Below are positions 18,001 through 26,634 of a stretch of DNA of 28,663 nt, piece after piece (positions within the stretch are counted from its first letter, which is position 1; each line of letters starts with the position of its first letter). The notes beneath the pieces are model-generated. The model ran no database searches. It had not been told where the DNA came from and was given only the letters and a program-made list of their open reading frames with translations. This stretch comes from CAYMFD01 sp964389475 (lineage in GTDB: Bacteria; Bacteroidota; Bacteroidia; Chitinophagales; Saprospiraceae), in contig CAYMFD010000040.1 of assembly GCA_964389475.1 (NCBI GenBank), positions 1-28,663 on the forward strand, written 5' to 3'. Both the position numbers and the translations under genes were made by a program.

Positions 18001-21000
18001 TCTCCATTGTCTGTCCACTTAGGGTCATTACCAGTAGCGAACATGTAGCCTGCTGGTATATAGTCGATGATCTGTACATCGTCAGAAGGTACGTTACCTT
18101 GATTGGTTACACATATCTCAAATGTAGCGACGTCTCCATATTGGTACGGTCCGTTGTCAGGATTCAATATTTTGCTTAAAGCAAGATCAAATATCTCTAT
18201 GTTGGCTGGGTCACTGTCATCTTGACTACCCGCCTCGCTATTGCCTGTACTTGTGACATCATTGTCACCACCAGCATTAGGCATTGTCATCTCTTCCTCT
18301 AGGGTAAATGTACCAGGCTCAGAATCTATATCTGCCACTGCCATACCGTCACCATCGAGAGCTGACTCTATAAGTCCATAGTTGATATACGGATCCATAC
18401 CTGCTGCACATGCTGTATGGCCTGCTCCACCTGTAGGCACAGCGAGTGTCATCTTGATAGGGATCTGTATGGACATGCCAGCTGGCAGTGAAGCTACAGT
18501 AGCCTGTGTCTCAAAGCCCGAGCTAGCATCTGTAGAAGCTACTTCTGCTCCCCAACCGCTGGCTACATTGACAGCATCGGCTTCGTCAAATAGCTCCATA
18601 CCGCAAGGTATAAGATCAGTAACGACTACGTCTGTAGCATCTACAGATCCTTGGTTGATAACCGTGACGAAGAAAGTAATATCATCGCCAACCATAAACA
18701 TACCACTCGCTGGTACACTTGCTGGGTCAACCGTCTTCGTAAGAGCAAGGTCAAATATTGGTAGCGTCGCCGGGTCATTATCATCTTCATCTGTAAGCGG
18801 ATCTTCGTCACCGTTGGCTCCTCCTCCATTGGTACCGTCACCGTCTACTACATTATCAGATCCTGTATCTGGATTTCCACCCGGATCATTAGTAGGATCT
18901 TGATCTGGAGTACTATCTATATCATCACCGCTGACATCATTGTTATCCACATCTTGCATACCTGATATCTCAGCTATGTTGGTGGTATTCTCAGCATTAG
19001 CACCTGGATTGACGGTGAGTACTATAGATACTTCTACAGTATCTCCAGACACAAAACCTGGTGTAGGTACTGTCCTAGTTACGATACCGTTGGTCATACC
19101 AATCGGAGTCCAGTTCGGATCATTATTAGTCATTCCAGCTGGTACAAAATCAGTCAGTTCGATCTGATTCATCTCTACGCCACCTTGATTGATTACGGAT
19201 AGTTTATATTCTACCGTACCTCCTGTAGTCGGGTATGGACCAGGTACTATGGCTTCTATTTCTTTTATGAGAGCTAGATCCACACAGTGATCTGAGCTGA
19301 TACTTGCCGGTGCTACCGATGGGCAGTCATTTGCTGCACTCGTTGCTTTCACTATGTAGTCTCCCTCCTCTGTGGTATTGTATGTATTCTCAGGTCCTGA
19401 CTGCTTGAGTACTTCTGTGCCATTGGGCAATACTAAGAAGAACTGATAGTTGTCAAATCCTGTAGCGGCCTCTATAGTACCTCCAAATAGTGGGTGGTTA
19501 CACACGGCTGCATCCGTCAGTGTTAGTACACCTATAGGCAATACCTCTACGGTAAAGTCAAATGTGTATACACATGTAGGACTAGCTGTGATAGTTACTG
19601 TATATGTATCTGTACTACCAGGAGTCATACCGCATATCTCAGGCTCTGCAGAGTCTAAGTCATCACCAACGGTAGCTGCTCCTGCTTGAGTTATTGCTAT
19701 AGTAGATCCGTCAGCAACATTGGCTGGGATCATGAGATCTGGGTCTATGCACTCTCCTTCACATACTTGGAAGGCGAGATTCATAGGCATATAGTCACCT
19801 GTACTCTTGAGCTCTAGAGTAGCTTCTGATACACAGTCTCCGATAGCTTCTGTTGCTGTAAGTACGACTGGTGCATCTACTCCAAAACCAGGGTTGATAG
19901 TAACTGAAAGTGTACTACCGTCAGAAACGATCGTAGCTCCTTCTGCTGGCTCTACTGTAAACTCGTAGTCACCACAGATGTCTGTCATAAATGGCTGACC
20001 TGCACACAACACTTGGCACTCTATGGTATCTAAGAATGCTGGTGGTATATTGTCATATGGAGTGACAAAGTCGTCACATGCACATGCAGACTCGTACGTC
20101 TGGCGTATCAATATAGGACAAGCCTGTGCCGCTGGCACGTCTAGACACATAGTCAGCGTAGTCGTCTCTCCTGCAGCTATAGATACTGCTGCATGATCAA
20201 ACGCTGCCAGCTCTGCATCAACGATCTCGTCATACAGTCCATCGGCTAGTACATCATCGTGTATTGCTATTCTGACATCGCCATTGTAAGGCATCAGGCC
20301 AGGATTTCTTAAGTCTACTTCATAGCAAAACTGCTCTGGATCAGTGCTGGTATTGCACTGTCTGTTAAGTCGTACATCCACAGATTCTAGTGGAGGTCCT
20401 GCCTCGATGATCAGTGATGGGTTTATGCTGTTTTGTACAAAAACTCCGCAGACACCACTTGGCTCTGTCTCACAGATTACAGCTGGCTCAAATGACTTGA
20501 CATCTACACCTAATATGATAGGTGCACACTCTGCATTGAGTGGCTGCGTAGCCATAAACTGTACACTAAACTTCTGACCAGGCATGAGCACTGGCGAGTC
20601 AAAGCATACGACCATGGCATCACCCTCTACTGTTTCGGTGATCGTCATTGGGGTATATGCTGGAGAGGAGAACATAAGTGACCCCATCTCATAGGTAAGC
20701 ATATCTATTGGTATCGTGATGCAGCTTTCTACCTCTGGCGAAGTCGGGTTTTCGCTAATATTGAGGGCTGTCAGTCCGAATGGCTGAGGACCTTCTGTAC
20801 AGAACGATTCCACAGGCTGAGCCGTAATCAGTATCTGAGCATTGTCTATTGGGTCTGCTCCATTGATCACTATCGGCTGAGTATCGGTGAGTCCAGATTT
20901 GATCTGTCCAGGACCACAAGGGTCACTGACTGCAGTCTCAGTCTGCATCTTAGCACCTGATATGAAGTTGTCACAGTCTGTAGTACCTATAAATCTTATT

Positions 21001-24000
21001 GATACATTGTTACTATCGGCCATGGAGAATACTCCAGGCAGACCATTGGCATCTATATACGTCGACCAGTCCGCATCGTCATTCCAGCTGTATACACTGC
21101 CATTAAGGTTAGGCTCAGGTACAGACATAAATGCCGCATCTACTGTCTCAGGAGTACCGTCACCGACGATGTTACCAAACTGACCATTAAACCCGACAGA
21201 TCCACCAGGGTAAGCTACTGCCCAACTAGTAGGGTCTATGGTGAGACCTGGCACCTTAGTAATAGACGTCTGTAGGTCAAGTATAGTAAGGGTCTTCGTG
21301 TTTTTTATTCTTATGTAGAATGTATCTGTCTTACAGAGATCCTTGCTCTGTATAGTAGGATACCATTCAGTCTGTAGGCCTGCCTCTCCAAATATGTAGG
21401 CATAGCAATCCTCAGAGTTGGAGCATGTACCCCCGCCGCCGAGAGCTACGGCAACATCTGGAGGAGCACAGCCAGAGATAGCCGCTACACAAATAGTAGG
21501 TGGTAGAGCAGGTGGCTCTGGGCAGAATAGTAAAGTAGTACCTATGTATATAGTCTCGCACTCCCCTACCGCTAGTTCAGTAGCGGCTGTTTGTATAGCA
21601 TATACTTTAGTAGTACCATCGTCAGATACTAACGTAGTGGCGAGCGGTGTACCACTACCATCAGGTGTCGTATATACACCCTGGAGAGCTACGCTAGATG
21701 GTATCTTAACAGATGCTTGCACATTGGACTGTGTTAGTGCTGCATCAGCATTACATAGTTCAAATTCTTGATATTCGATACTCGTACCTGGACTGCCTGC
21801 TGCTACTAGTTCGGCTCCTTCATTAGATGTCGACACTCCTGCATCTGGCACACGATTATCGTCTACGATGAAGTCTCTGCTAGAGTCATCTAGCTTGTAC
21901 ATGATAGTATCTAAGTTGAGACGTTGGTACCAGTTGCCTGCTACACCCGTCTGAGGGCAGTAGCTATGTACTCCATTTGCCCCACCTGTATTACATCTGT
22001 ATCCTTGTGGATCACGAGGTGCATCACATATGTCTGACCAATCGTATATGAGTTCGTAATCTATAGTAAATGGATCTGGACAAAGTGCACACAAATCATA
22101 GCTGAGGCACAGAGCATCGTCATTCATCAATCCTACTCCAAGAGGTCTAATGCCCTGAGAAGCTAAGTCGATTACTACCTTGCCGTCACCTAGTCCAGCA
22201 TCTTCTGTAGCACATACTTCTCCTGTGGTGACACTCGCTACCTCAAAGCATGTTGCATTGATGGTGCTATCGACCATGACAGGTGTCTCGCTAGCATCTC
22301 TGTCTATCACTCTAGCATTGCTACAGTATGCAAATGGACCAAACATAGGCAAGTCTACATCGTCGATATCCGCTATGGGTCTAAATTCGCATTGGTACCA
22401 ACCTGTCGGTGGAGGATTAGTCACTGTGAAGGTATGTTTAGCTTCGCCACCGCAGTTGTCTAGACCTAGGTCTGTCACTGCTGATACTCCACCATACTCT
22501 GCAACATTTACTATCGGGAAGCTATTGCACGAACTCGCTAGAGTCGTGTAACAATAATTCGCATTTCCAAACGGATCGTAGTTGTATATCGTGAGTTGGT
22601 TTCTTAATCTCATACCGTTATTAACCGCTGGTGTCTCTCCTGCTGCAATCGCTGCTGCACGGTATGGGTTTCTCTTCATAGGATATTCTAGATACATCTT
22701 AATAGTATCTCCTACTTGGAAATCAAATGCATCGAAAAAGTCTTGTAGACAATTACCTCCTGAGCTATTCGTGACCCTTCCGCACTCATTAGATTGTGTA
22801 GCATTTCTTATATATAGGTTTGCATTGATAGTATTGTCATAGCCATCATGTCCGCTGTTTCCAGGAAATGTATTCACTACATCATATTCAGTCGTCAGAT
22901 CTTGTAAGCCATAATCAGCGTATGCAGGAAATCCGGCTTGTCTTTCGTTACCATTTCTTTCGTCATTGGTAGTATATAAATTGCCTGTGCGGCTATCGCA
23001 AGAGGCAAAATCTTCAAATGAAAACTCCATAGGTGTACCTCCGCTTTTGACTACTTCCCACTTGACTATACCACCAGCTCGTCTATCTGGAGTAAGTGGT
23101 AGTTCTTCTGTATTAGCTAGTCCTGAGGTACTTTCTATTCTTGCGGAAAAATTCCACATATTCATATTTGTAACTGCATCTAAGTGCTTAATATCAAATG
23201 CAACACAGACGGCCATCGTGTCACCTGGACCAAAATTGGTCAAGTCAGCCGGACAGTTATCGAGTATGGTTTGTCTATCGACCTTAGTAGTCATAGTATG
23301 GTCCGTCCATCCAAGGTTCTTTCTAGTGACCTCTATGTTGTGACCTATTAGACAAGGGCAATCAAAAAAGTTTGGATCAGACTTAAACTGGGTATTCTTA
23401 CAGGCTTTGACAATGTCACAATCATCTCCAGGAGCCATACAGTCAGGGCATGTCTCCACTACCTGCTGCGAAACGGCAACAAATTGTGCTGGACTACAAT
23501 ATGCTGTGTCCAGACTGATCTGCATTTTGTAACATACCATATCATTGGCAGCACCGCCATCTATATTTAACATACGGATACCAGGATCCGCTGGGTCTGG
23601 AGTCATAAATGTTGCATTGCCGTCAGGAATACTCACATCAGCTCCACCATCTGCACTATACGTCATAGTACCAGCTACTACTTCGTAATCTTGAACGATT
23701 CTTGGGTCACCAGCGAAAGTCAACTTTAGTCCATATGTCGCTCCTGCAGGGCAAGGGCTTACATTTTCAGCTGCAAATTCGTAGCAAAATTCATAGTCAA
23801 TGACTGCGTCTGGTAGTGGAGTGGCTCCTCCATTTGTTGTTCCATGAAGACCAAAATCATATCCTTGGATCGGAGCAGCATCGCTTCCGATATTATCTTC
23901 ATTGAGGTTTGATACTGCAGTAGGGCCGTAATTGAGATTAAAGGCATCTACTGGTGGGAATCTATTGAATGTATTGCCACAGTTAGAGGTTGCTTTCACA

Positions 24001-25418
24001 AAGAAAGAAGCGAATGGACAATTGATAGTAGGACACTCTAGCGAAGTAGCGTCTACCTCCATGATACCACAAATAATGGCCATATCTATCTCTACATCTA
24101 CAGTAGCTCCACCTTCTAGGTCGTCAAAAAAGCCATCACCATCGGCATCTGTAAGACCAGAGCCAGCGATCATATCTAGGCTATCAAAGTTGATAGTAAG
24201 ATCGTCACCTATCCACTCGTAGTGCCTAGGGTCTAGCACTGTACCTGCTACTCTCACCTCACCTATACCGAGGTTGGTCTGTTCGCAAGTCTCATAACCT
24301 ATAGACATATCTGCATAGGTATTCTCTATACCTGGACCACCAGGATTTTGAATACTTAGTGCAATAGTAGCTGGGTCGCCACAGATTTCCACTTGACCGC
24401 TAAAACTAGAAGTCACGATTGGGTCGCTGGCACTATTGGGCCTGACCTGTACTGTTGCTGTCTGTGTGGTGAGGTTACATACTTCGCCCTGACAGCCAAA
24501 CGAGGCCTTGTACACAGGTAAGTAAGTTGCCCCCTCTGGACACATACTTGCTTCGTAACATACTTGAAATGTTATCTTTTCTCCTGTATTGAATCCTTCA
24601 TCTGTAGGATTGGGTGATGTGTTAGACAAAAAATATGATCCATCTATGGTAGCAACAGTAGTACTATCGCCATCAGCTACAAAAGGAACATCAATGCCAT
24701 TGGCGGCCATGGATGTAACAAAAACAGAAGGATTAGTTGTCGGAAAATTGCAAACACTCAACTCCATCTCATTGATACTCGCTTGTAGACCATCTTGAGA
24801 GACTACCATCGTCTGGCAGAATGGATTGCCAAAATTAGTAATGACTCTGGTCACTGGCGACACGGTATTCATATTGAGCTCTGGTCGCTTTAGAGCACTA
24901 TTTACCTCTTGATCAAATTCGAAAATACCTTCACACTCTATGATGTTACCCATAGTGTCTTGATATGTATATTCATACTCTACCTCTATCAGGTATAGAT
25001 CTTCTAGGTCCAGATTACAATCTGGGACCAAACCTATGTTAGCTACCATTACGTCATCTGGATCCGTAACCCCTGACAAGGAGAACTTAGGGCTCGTGGT
25101 CGATCCACCGGCATATGCTATAGTAGTATTGCCCCCAAATTGGGTCTCAGCAATATCTCCATACGTAAGCCCGTCTACAAGATTGACCTGCATGTCAAAT
25201 CCTAAAATCTCACCCGGTGCATCCGTAAAGACTAGAAATGAGAGTGTATCGGGATCACCACATTGACTGGTATTGTCAAACTGTGGAAAGCCAACGGTAC
25301 CTCTCAGGTCTTGAATCTGGATAACTGGGCACTGGCCGAAGGATAGGTTAGATGCTAGTAGCAACACAGTGGCTAATGCCAGTGATCGACCAAAAAGAGT
25401 AAGGGTAAAAAACTTCAT
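12068..25418 (-). CDS. Giant T9SS adhesin-like protein, 5' part: head and DUF11 modules 1-15
   Basis: This is the 5' part of the giant gene as assembled, about 4,450 codons including 34 unknown residues at the 13902-14001 gap. The start is chosen because it gives a good signal peptide: KFF, hydrophobic LALATVLLLA, then LSFG before Gln29. Residues 30 to about 2045 are a cysteine-rich head with beta-rich character and no nameable family. From residue about 2046 onward come DUF11 modules: D-L-A-L-x-K, then V-x-N-Q-G-N, I-P-x-G, and a Y-T-N-x-A-E-I-S-like strand. Each ends in an acidic linker such as DGDGTGAPGDEDAATDEDD. The frame stays open across the first gap. It is preceded by a Bacteroidota-type promoter and a leader of about 260 nt. 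The protein would be exported by Sec and then passed to the T9SS outer-membrane translocon. It could instead be a shell or matrix structural protein rather than an adhesin. Confidence 0.9.
13902..14001. other. Assembly gap (100 N) inside DUF11 module 11
   Basis: The gap follows 'VDVAQT' and resumes at 'NYTNVSEV'. In the closest complete relative, module 7, about 91 residues (some 270 bp) lie between these points, so the 100-N placeholder is too short. The flanking frames happen to agree. Confidence 0.95.
19284..25418 (-). other. Cysteine-rich N-terminal head, no recognised family
   Basis: The first 2,045 residues comprise the signal peptide (1-28) and a mature head. It has dozens of cysteines, often as pairs such as CxxC ('CPDCMAPGDDC', 'ECPTINCP'), and recurring beta-strand patterns of the kind '...GDTI..Y..YP' and 'C..YDLC'. 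Some segments resemble diverged DUF11 or Ig-like domains: 'VCYEASMCPEGATYLPVY' against 'FCYEFAAENVSPCPAGATYG' suggests internal duplication. The last 80 residues (from 'LTLTDAAVCNHPLFGGTIEA' to 'GDYIVKATSAANDCPS') look like a PKD/Ig-type domain. One DxDxDG-type loop ('TDADGDGFFDDLEGG') could bind calcium. Confidence 0.6.
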
Positions 25419-25678
25419 TTCCTGTAATTTCTAGATAAACTTGAAATGGTAATCTAGTACGGGCTGATCAAGTCTCTAAAACTGCTGGGATAACAGAATT
25501 AAGGTGTACACATACACATGTGCAGAACTACCTTGAAGAACATCGTATTATAGAATACCAAATACTTAGGATCCCTGGACAGAAATCTTTATTGCTGACG
25601 GGTGTCAGACTCAGGAAGGGTTGGTTAAATCGGTCGCAAAAAATGAAGTGCTGCTGAGTTAAACAAGACCTCACTACG
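25419..25678 (-). promoter_or_regulatory. Long 5' leader of the giant gene
   Basis: If transcription starts just after the -7 element at 25686-25679, the mRNA has about 260 nt before the ATG. It contains a small perfect hairpin (CTGAC-loop-GTCAG, 25595-25608) and an AAGGT...ACCTT pair around 25501-25534. No known riboswitch class is recognisable by eye, and there is no Shine-Dalgarno sequence just before the ATG. No gene is seen in 25419-25743. Confidence 0.4.
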
Positions 25679-25710
25679 CAAAGGTAAAAAGTAATTTTAT
25701 ATATTACAAT
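25679..25710 (-). promoter_or_regulatory. Promoter of the giant gene
   Basis: On the minus strand, TACCTTTG (25686-25679) is an exact match to the -7 consensus TAnnTTTG. ATTG (25710-25707) lies 20 bp upstream as the -33 element, one mismatch from TTTG. It sits between the DUF3108 stop and the giant gene start, which supports separate transcription of the giant gene. Confidence 0.65.
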
Positions 25711-25743
25711 AAATCGTAATGTGTTTTATTAATTCTTTTGCCC

Positions 25744-26547
25744 CTATTTGTAGGACACGGATTCTAAAGACCGCAACACCGCCTTGACACTACCTATACT
25801 AACCGGTGACTCTACCAGCAACGGCACCTTGAGCTGATCAGTGGTCGTGTATAGAGTCATCGTAGTCTCCTCATCAAAGACAGCACCCGCTACCACCTGA
25901 GGTTCGACTACATAAGTATCACGATGGCCAAGTTTCTTAATACGCTTTCGCTGAATCCCTTTGAATAACATTGCGAGATCATAAGTCTCTCCGTCAAAGG
26001 CAACCTCGTACGGGACAGAGGTCCCTACAGTGATGGTATCAAAGTTGAGTGCCCGCACTTGATATACGATCGACAACATATCGTGCATACAAGTAGTAAA
26101 GTCCATACGCTGCTCCTTAACGTCTGCTCTAGTCTTACCTACGTACGATACTGCACGGAAGTGTTGTTGATCAAAGGCTAGACTATCATACTTACGGTAC
26201 TTACCCTCATGCACTCTCCTCACAAAGTAGTCTGGCAAGCCCGTATGCTTATCTATCTGGGTGGCAAAGTAATCGTCCACCTTAAAGACTCTGCTATAAG
26301 CAGGATGCGTCTTGCCAGTTACCTCGACGAGATAATGGTCACCATCTTGAGAAGTAGTAAAAACAACCTCGCCGGCAGACAACCATACGAACCCGTAGTT
26401 ATAGTATATATCATACTCCAGCCGCTCTCCATCGATGAGACCATTCGTAGTGCTATCGCAGGGATCAGCACTATGGCGTATGTGACTGTCAGTAGCTGCA
26501 GTAAGAGCCACGCATATTACTATTATAAGCACTAGAAATCTGAACAT
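25744..26547 (-). CDS. DUF3108 domain-containing exported protein
   Basis: This 267-residue protein is of unknown function, probably periplasmic. I place the start at the ATG 26547-26545 rather than the TTG one codon upstream. It gives a clean signal peptide, MFRFLVLIIVICVALTAA, with cleavage near residue 18-20. The DUF3108 pattern is clear: GERLEYDIYYNYGFVWLSAG (near 40-59), followed by 'VTGKTHPAYSRVFKVDDYF', 'TGLPDYFVRRVHEGKYRKYD' and 'MHDMLSIVYQVRALNF'. Later strands 'GETYDLAMLFKGIQRKRIKK' and 'LYTTTDQLKVPLLVESPVSI' also fit. The family is a beta-barrel-like fold related to lipid-binding proteins, but no ligand is established from sequence. It is divergent from the Wzi-like gene with an 87-bp shared promoter region, and upstream of the giant gene on the same strand. 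Confidence 0.85.
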   Translation of the reverse strand: MFRFLVLIIVICVALTAATDSHIRHSADPCDSTTNGLIDGERLEYDIYYNYGFVWLSAGEVVFTTSQDGDHYLVEVTGKTHPAYSRVFKVDDYFATQIDKHTGLPDYFVRRVHEGKYRKYDSLAFDQQHFRAVSYVGKTRADVKEQRMDFTTCMHDMLSIVYQVRALNFDTITVGTSVPYEVAFDGETYDLAMLFKGIQRKRIKKLGHRDTYVVEPQVVAGAVFDEETTMTLYTTTDQLKVPLLVESPVSIGSVKAVLRSLESVSYK

Positions 26548-26591
26548 CAACTTTAAGACGTCAAGCGTGACCGCAATAGGTACAAATAGGT

Positions 26592-26602
26592 CTAAGTCTT
26601 AG
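26592..26602. promoter_or_regulatory. Palindrome in the DUF3108 / Wzi divergent promoter
   Basis: CTAAG-T-CTTAG is a perfect 5-bp inverted repeat around one base. Its right arm contains TTAG (26599-26602), which lies 19 bp before TATCTTGC (26622-26629). It therefore overlaps the best candidate -33 of the Wzi-like gene. It could be an operator, or chance. Confidence 0.25.
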
Positions 26603-26621
26603 TATAACGATAACAAGCTAC

Positions 26622-26629
26622 TATCTTGC
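26622..26629 (+). promoter_or_regulatory. Possible -7 element of the Wzi-like gene (near-leaderless start)
   Basis: TATCTTGC resembles TAnnTTTG and ends exactly 5 nt before the ATG at 26635. With TTAG 19 bp upstream (26599-26602) it forms a weak but correctly spaced promoter. The mRNA would begin at or near the start codon. Confidence 0.3.
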
Positions 26630-26634
26630 GATAC

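Larger units (their letters stand above)
10283..19283 (-). repeat. Array of 18 DUF11 modules with acidic linkers
   Basis: Each module is 159-200 residues: a DUF11 beta-sandwich (about 110) plus an acidic linker. Module start positions (first base of the D-L-A motif region, minus strand) are 19283, 18755, 18191, 17591, 17072, 16538, 16022, 15509, 15032, 14555, 14018, 13673, 13196, 12671, 12167, 11790, 11277 and 10785. Modules 11 and 15 are interrupted by gaps. Modules 8, 9 and 12 are each exactly 477 bp and nearly identical; together with module 10 they form a variant class that lacks the usual T-K after D-L-A-V/L and reads 'ITMYGQ' and 'V-x-x-x-NQGN'. Most other linkers carry 'DGDGTGAPGDEDAATDEDD'; those after modules 8, 9 and 12 use the shorter 'VGDSETDGGDDQDPA'. 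Modules 4-16 show no cysteine in the readable sequence. Confidence 0.92.
7087..25418 (-). other. Single giant gene for a T9SS-secreted multidomain adhesin-like protein (whole extent)
   Basis: I read this as one gene interrupted by two assembly gaps. The ATG at 25418-25416 opens a frame with no stop down to the gap at 12067. Beyond the gap a stop-free frame resumes at 11967 and ends at a TAG at 7089-7087. Both flanks of that gap are halves of the same DUF11 module (module 15), so continuity is well supported even though the 100-N placeholder is not in frame. About 6,040 residues are determined; with realistic gap fill the protein would be near 6,200. Order: signal peptide, cysteine-rich head of about 2,045 residues, 18 DUF11 modules, HYR/Ig-like region, carboxypeptidase-regulatory-like, dockerin-like and cohesin-like domains, T9SS sorting domain. 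Its size recalls SprB-type giant adhesins, but I see no close resemblance in the head. Ligand unknown. Confidence 0.85.

Noticed and set aside
25329..25418. Lipoprotein signal in the giant protein ('SFGQC')
   Set aside because: The residue before Cys30 is Gln, so it does not fit a lipobox (L-[AS]-[GA]-C). A signal peptidase I site before Gln29 fits better.
26626..26634. TTG start three codons upstream for the Wzi-like gene, and a TTG one codon upstream for DUF3108
   Set aside because: In both cases the following ATG gives a standard signal peptide and needs no rare start codon.
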